From positions 1-64,000 of the forward strand of contig JBFHUL010000002.1 of assembly GCA_041590075.1 (NCBI GenBank): a stretch of DNA of 64,000 bases, given 5' to 3'. The position numbers and the translations under genes are program-made. Shown here in pieces: positions 62,150 through 64,000 of this stretch (its first letter is position 1; every line of letters starts with the position of its first letter). The DNA comes from PZPK01 sp041590075 (GTDB lineage Bacteria > Pseudomonadota > Gammaproteobacteria > Pseudomonadales > Oleiphilaceae). The notes under the pieces are model-generated. The model saw only the letters and a list, made by a program, of their open reading frames with translations, was not told where the DNA came from and ran no database searches.

Positions 62150-63408
62150 CAGGCGACCTCCGCCATATTCAGTTGCGCAGTGGCGCTTTCAGGCGGCAAG
62201 GCCTGCTGGCCAAACACCAGAGCCTGACGAACGCTCGATATGTCGGCGCGGGTTTCGAGCAGCTCCTGATACCAGGCGCTGTCTCGCGTGTCGCCATAGA
62301 GTACGATGCCCACCAGCCTGTTATTCTCGACCAATAGTTTTTTGTACACACCTGCATGGGCATCTTCGAACAGCAGTGGTTCTGATTGCGCGTCTTCGTT
62401 GATTTTGCCCATGGAGAACAAATCGATACCACTCACCTTCAAGCGCACACCAGAGGGGGTATAACTGTATTGCGCGTGCCCCAGGCGGGCCAGATGATTG
62501 GCGCACACACGCGCCTGTTCATAGAGAGGAGCAACGAGGCCAAAGGTGAGATTTCGATGTTGCACACATTCCCCCACCGCATATATGCGCGGATCGAAGG
62601 TTTGCATGGTATCGTTGACCAACACCCCCTGTTCGCATTGCAAACCAGCGTGCTTGGCCAGTCCAATATTCGGTTGCACGCCGATTGCCATCACGAATAA
62701 CCCACAGGTCAAGGTCTCGCCGTCGTCAAACTGCACCGCTGTGACTGAGTCATTTCCATCGCCGATAATGCGTTCAACCTGCGTGGAGAGTCGAAACTTG
62801 ACCCCCCTGCTAACCAAAGCCTGCTGTAACAAACAGGAAGCCTGCGCATCCAGCTGACGATTAAGAATGTGAGCACGATGGTGAACGACCGTAACCTCCA
62901 TCCCGCGCGCCCTGAGCCCACTGGCGGCCTCGAGTCCCAGTAGCCCTCCGCCGAGCACCACCGCCGGCATATCACCTTGGGCTTTGCTCAGCATGGCCTC
63001 GACATCCGCAATATTGCGAAACGCCATCACGCCTGCGAGGGTATCGCCAGGCACATTGAGCGTTGCGGGATTTGAACCTGTCGCCAGTAAAAGCCGATCG
63101 TAATATTCGGTGGTACCATCTGCGGCGATCACCAGGCGCTTATGCCGATCAATTTCGATCACTTGTTTTTCCGTGCCGGCGTGCAGCTGAATATGGTTCC
63201 GTGCGTACCAGTCACGCGGCTGAATAAGAATGTCTTCGAAACTTTTCTCGCCACCTAGCACTGGCGACAGCATGATTCGGTTGTAATTGCCGTGCGGCTC
63301 TGCACCGAATACGACGATGTCGAAGTGATCGGGATAACGTTCGACCAACTCCTCGACCACTTTCATGCCGGCCATGCCATTGCCTACAACCACCAGTCGT
63401 TCTTTCAT
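62149..63408 (-). CDS. FAD-dependent oxidoreductase, NirB N-terminal-like (nitrate reductase electron-transfer partner)
   Basis: A 419-residue pyridine nucleotide-disulfide oxidoreductase. FAD site VVGNGMAGMKVVEEL at the N-terminus, GGGLLGLEAASGLRARG as second (NADH) Rossmann and a MAIGVQPNIGLA segment are typical of the N-terminal half of NirB. Unlike full NirB it has no BFD or siroheme domain, so it is likely the electron-donating subunit for NasA, comparable to Bacillus NasB. It is head of the nas pair, coupled to nasA by one-base overlap (TGATG). A rubredoxin or ferredoxin reductase is an alternative, but context favours nitrate assimilation. Confidence 0.85.
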   Translation of the reverse strand: MKERLVVVGNGMAGMKVVEELVERYPDHFDIVVFGAEPHGNYNRIMLSPVLGGEKSFEDILIQPRDWYARNHIQLHAGTEKQVIEIDRHKRLVIAADGTTEYYDRLLLATGSNPATLNVPGDTLAGVMAFRNIADVEAMLSKAQGDMPAVVLGGGLLGLEAASGLRARGMEVTVVHHRAHILNRQLDAQASCLLQQALVSRGVKFRLSTQVERIIGDGNDSVTAVQFDDGETLTCGLFVMAIGVQPNIGLAKHAGLQCEQGVLVNDTMQTFDPRIYAVGECVQHRNLTFGLVAPLYEQARVCANHLARLGHAQYSYTPSGVRLKVSGIDLFSMGKINEDAQSEPLLFEDAHAGVYKKLLVENNRLVGIVLYGDTRDSAWYQELLETRADISSVRQALVFGQQALPPESATAQLNMAEVA

Positions 63409-63488
63409 ACTGCTCTTCCTGTCATTCGCTACAGGAGATTGAAAGCAATTAGTCGGCCAACAACTTAGATCCCGTTATCCCTATGTTT

Positions 63489-63501
63489 TAATTGGCAATT
63501 A
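63489..63501. promoter_or_regulatory. Palindrome upstream of the nas genes
   Basis: TAATTG-G-CAATTA is a perfect 6-1-6 inverted repeat 80 bases upstream of the NasB-like ATG (minus strand). It is a plausible operator. The gap 63409-63612 otherwise holds no gene, but shares a 19-base motif (63476-63494) with the serA/d2hgdh region. Confidence 0.35.
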
Positions 63502-63612
63502 CTATTCCTCCTCACCATATTAGTGCATCGTATCGGCACACCCACCAGCGTCGCGCCCCAATATTGCGCACAGACAGGTTCAGCGCTCCCGCCGCCATAC
63601 CGACGCTGTGAC

Positions 63613-64000
63613 TCAGGTTGTCAGGCGCAACACCTCGGCGACCAGCTTTTTAATACCGGCTTCTGCTTCGAGAGGATTACCCGCCAGCATATAGGCCGGA
63701 GTACTGACGATCTTATGTTGTTCATCAACCACAAAGTCATCGACCGGGCAGTCCACGTGTTCTCCCCCCATCGCCGTAATGGCTGCCGCCGTCGCATCGT
63801 CGGAGCCAATGGTGAGTTGCACCCCTGCGCCGAATATTTTTGGAATCATCACCGGCGCAATGCACACAAAGCCCAGCGGCTTAGCTGCGTCGGCCATGGC
63901 AGAGGCCAAGCCCACCAGATCACGATCCACCTGACAGTCTGCCCCAGCAAACGCAAAGTCACTCAGGGTTTTCGCGGCCCCAAAACCGCCAGGCAAAATG
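63613..64000 (-). CDS. elbB: ElbB-like isoprenoid biosynthesis glyoxalase, C-terminal part
   Basis: The C-terminal ~128 residues of an ElbB-type DJ-1/PfpI-superfamily protein (full length near 217); the N-terminal part is beyond the window. Visible motifs are PGGFGAAKTLSDFA, LGFVCIAPVMIPKIFG (nucleophile-elbow-like Cys), GGEHVDCPVDDFVVDEQHKIVSTPAYMLAG and a Lys/Leu-rich ending. E. coli ElbB has glyoxalase III-like activity and was linked genetically to isoprenoid synthesis. The stop is at 63613-63615; the start is not visible. Confidence 0.9.
   Translation of the reverse strand, partial: ILPGGFGAAKTLSDFAFAGADCQVDRDLVGLASAMADAAKPLGFVCIAPVMIPKIFGAGVQLTIGSDDATAAAITAMGGEHVDCPVDDFVVDEQHKIVSTPAYMLAGNPLEAEAGIKKLVAEVLRLTT

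Noticed and set aside
63472..63490. Resemblance to an I-SceI homing-endonuclease site
   Set aside because: Only about ten contiguous bases match and no intron or endonuclease gene is nearby, so it is chance.

Overview
The window reads as an ordinary, gene-dense chromosomal segment of an aerobic, free-living, probably marine gammaproteobacterium, most like the Cellvibrionales/Pseudomonadales neighbourhood. This is inferred from family content: the 180-kDa type NAD-glutamate dehydrogenase, the tkt-epd-pgk-fba block, serA divergent from a D-2-hydroxyglutarate dehydrogenase, AlkB, assimilatory NasA, ArsS and arfA. I see no insertion sequence, integrase, prophage, CRISPR array or rRNA. The only RNA gene is tRNA-Arg(CCT) at 53.9 kb. 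Both ends cut genes: the C-terminal part of an M17 leucyl aminopeptidase on the left and the C-terminal part of an ElbB-like protein on the right.

Layout. 0-6 kb: aminopeptidase, DUF547 protein, AraC regulator, acyl-CoA synthetase, MATE exporter. 5.9-12.2 kb: an unusual chemosensory-like cluster. It has a receptor/GAF/Hpt/CheA-type ATPase fusion kinase on the minus strand, divergent from a minimal MCP-tip protein, two CheX-type phosphatase-like proteins and a stand-alone CheY. 12.2-21.3 kb: an AarF/UbiB kinase and FAH hydrolase pair, an AdeT-like binding protein, the divergent d2hgdh/serA pair, a TetR regulator with two operator-like palindromes before an acyl-CoA dehydrogenase, and an alpha/beta hydrolase. 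21.3-33.9 kb: a beta-propeller-like lipoprotein, fba-pgk-epd-tkt (central carbon) and NAD-GDH. 34.1-41.7 kb: a moxR-DUF58-DUF4381-batA-batB/C-batD operon with an in-frame polyglutamine repeat, then YkgJ and DUF2788 proteins. 41.9-49.3 kb: a full MCP, the arsenosugar pair (arsS and its glycosyltransferase), two tandem orphan periplasmic binding proteins and methionine salvage mtnB-mtnD-mtnC. 49.3-58.4 kb: cysK, an AraC regulator divergent from alkB, arfA, eda, the tRNA, a DUF6524 membrane protein, a hydrolase, a thioesterase-aldehyde dehydrogenase pair and a Bax-like glucosaminidase. 58.7-64 kb: a binding protein, then assimilatory nitrate reductase nasA with its FAD electron-transfer partner and elbB.

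The most interesting region is the 5.9-12.2 kb chemosensory-like cluster. It has no CheW, CheR, CheB, CheZ or complete receptor of its own. The sensor is fused to the kinase, which lacks the CheW-like P5 domain. The two CheX-type proteins both end in the same nine residues (VDSGELEFF), encoded with different codons at five of nine positions. In the longer protein the tail extends to VDDLVDSGELEFF, which resembles the CheY-docking C-terminus of E. coli CheZ (VDDLLDSLGF). My inference is a compact phosphorelay: membrane kinase to CheY, reset by CheX-type phosphatases that carry a CheZ-like docking tail. A second notable site is arfA (52.9 kb), whose stop codon lies inside a terminator-like hairpin, as expected for ribosome-rescue control by non-stop mRNA.
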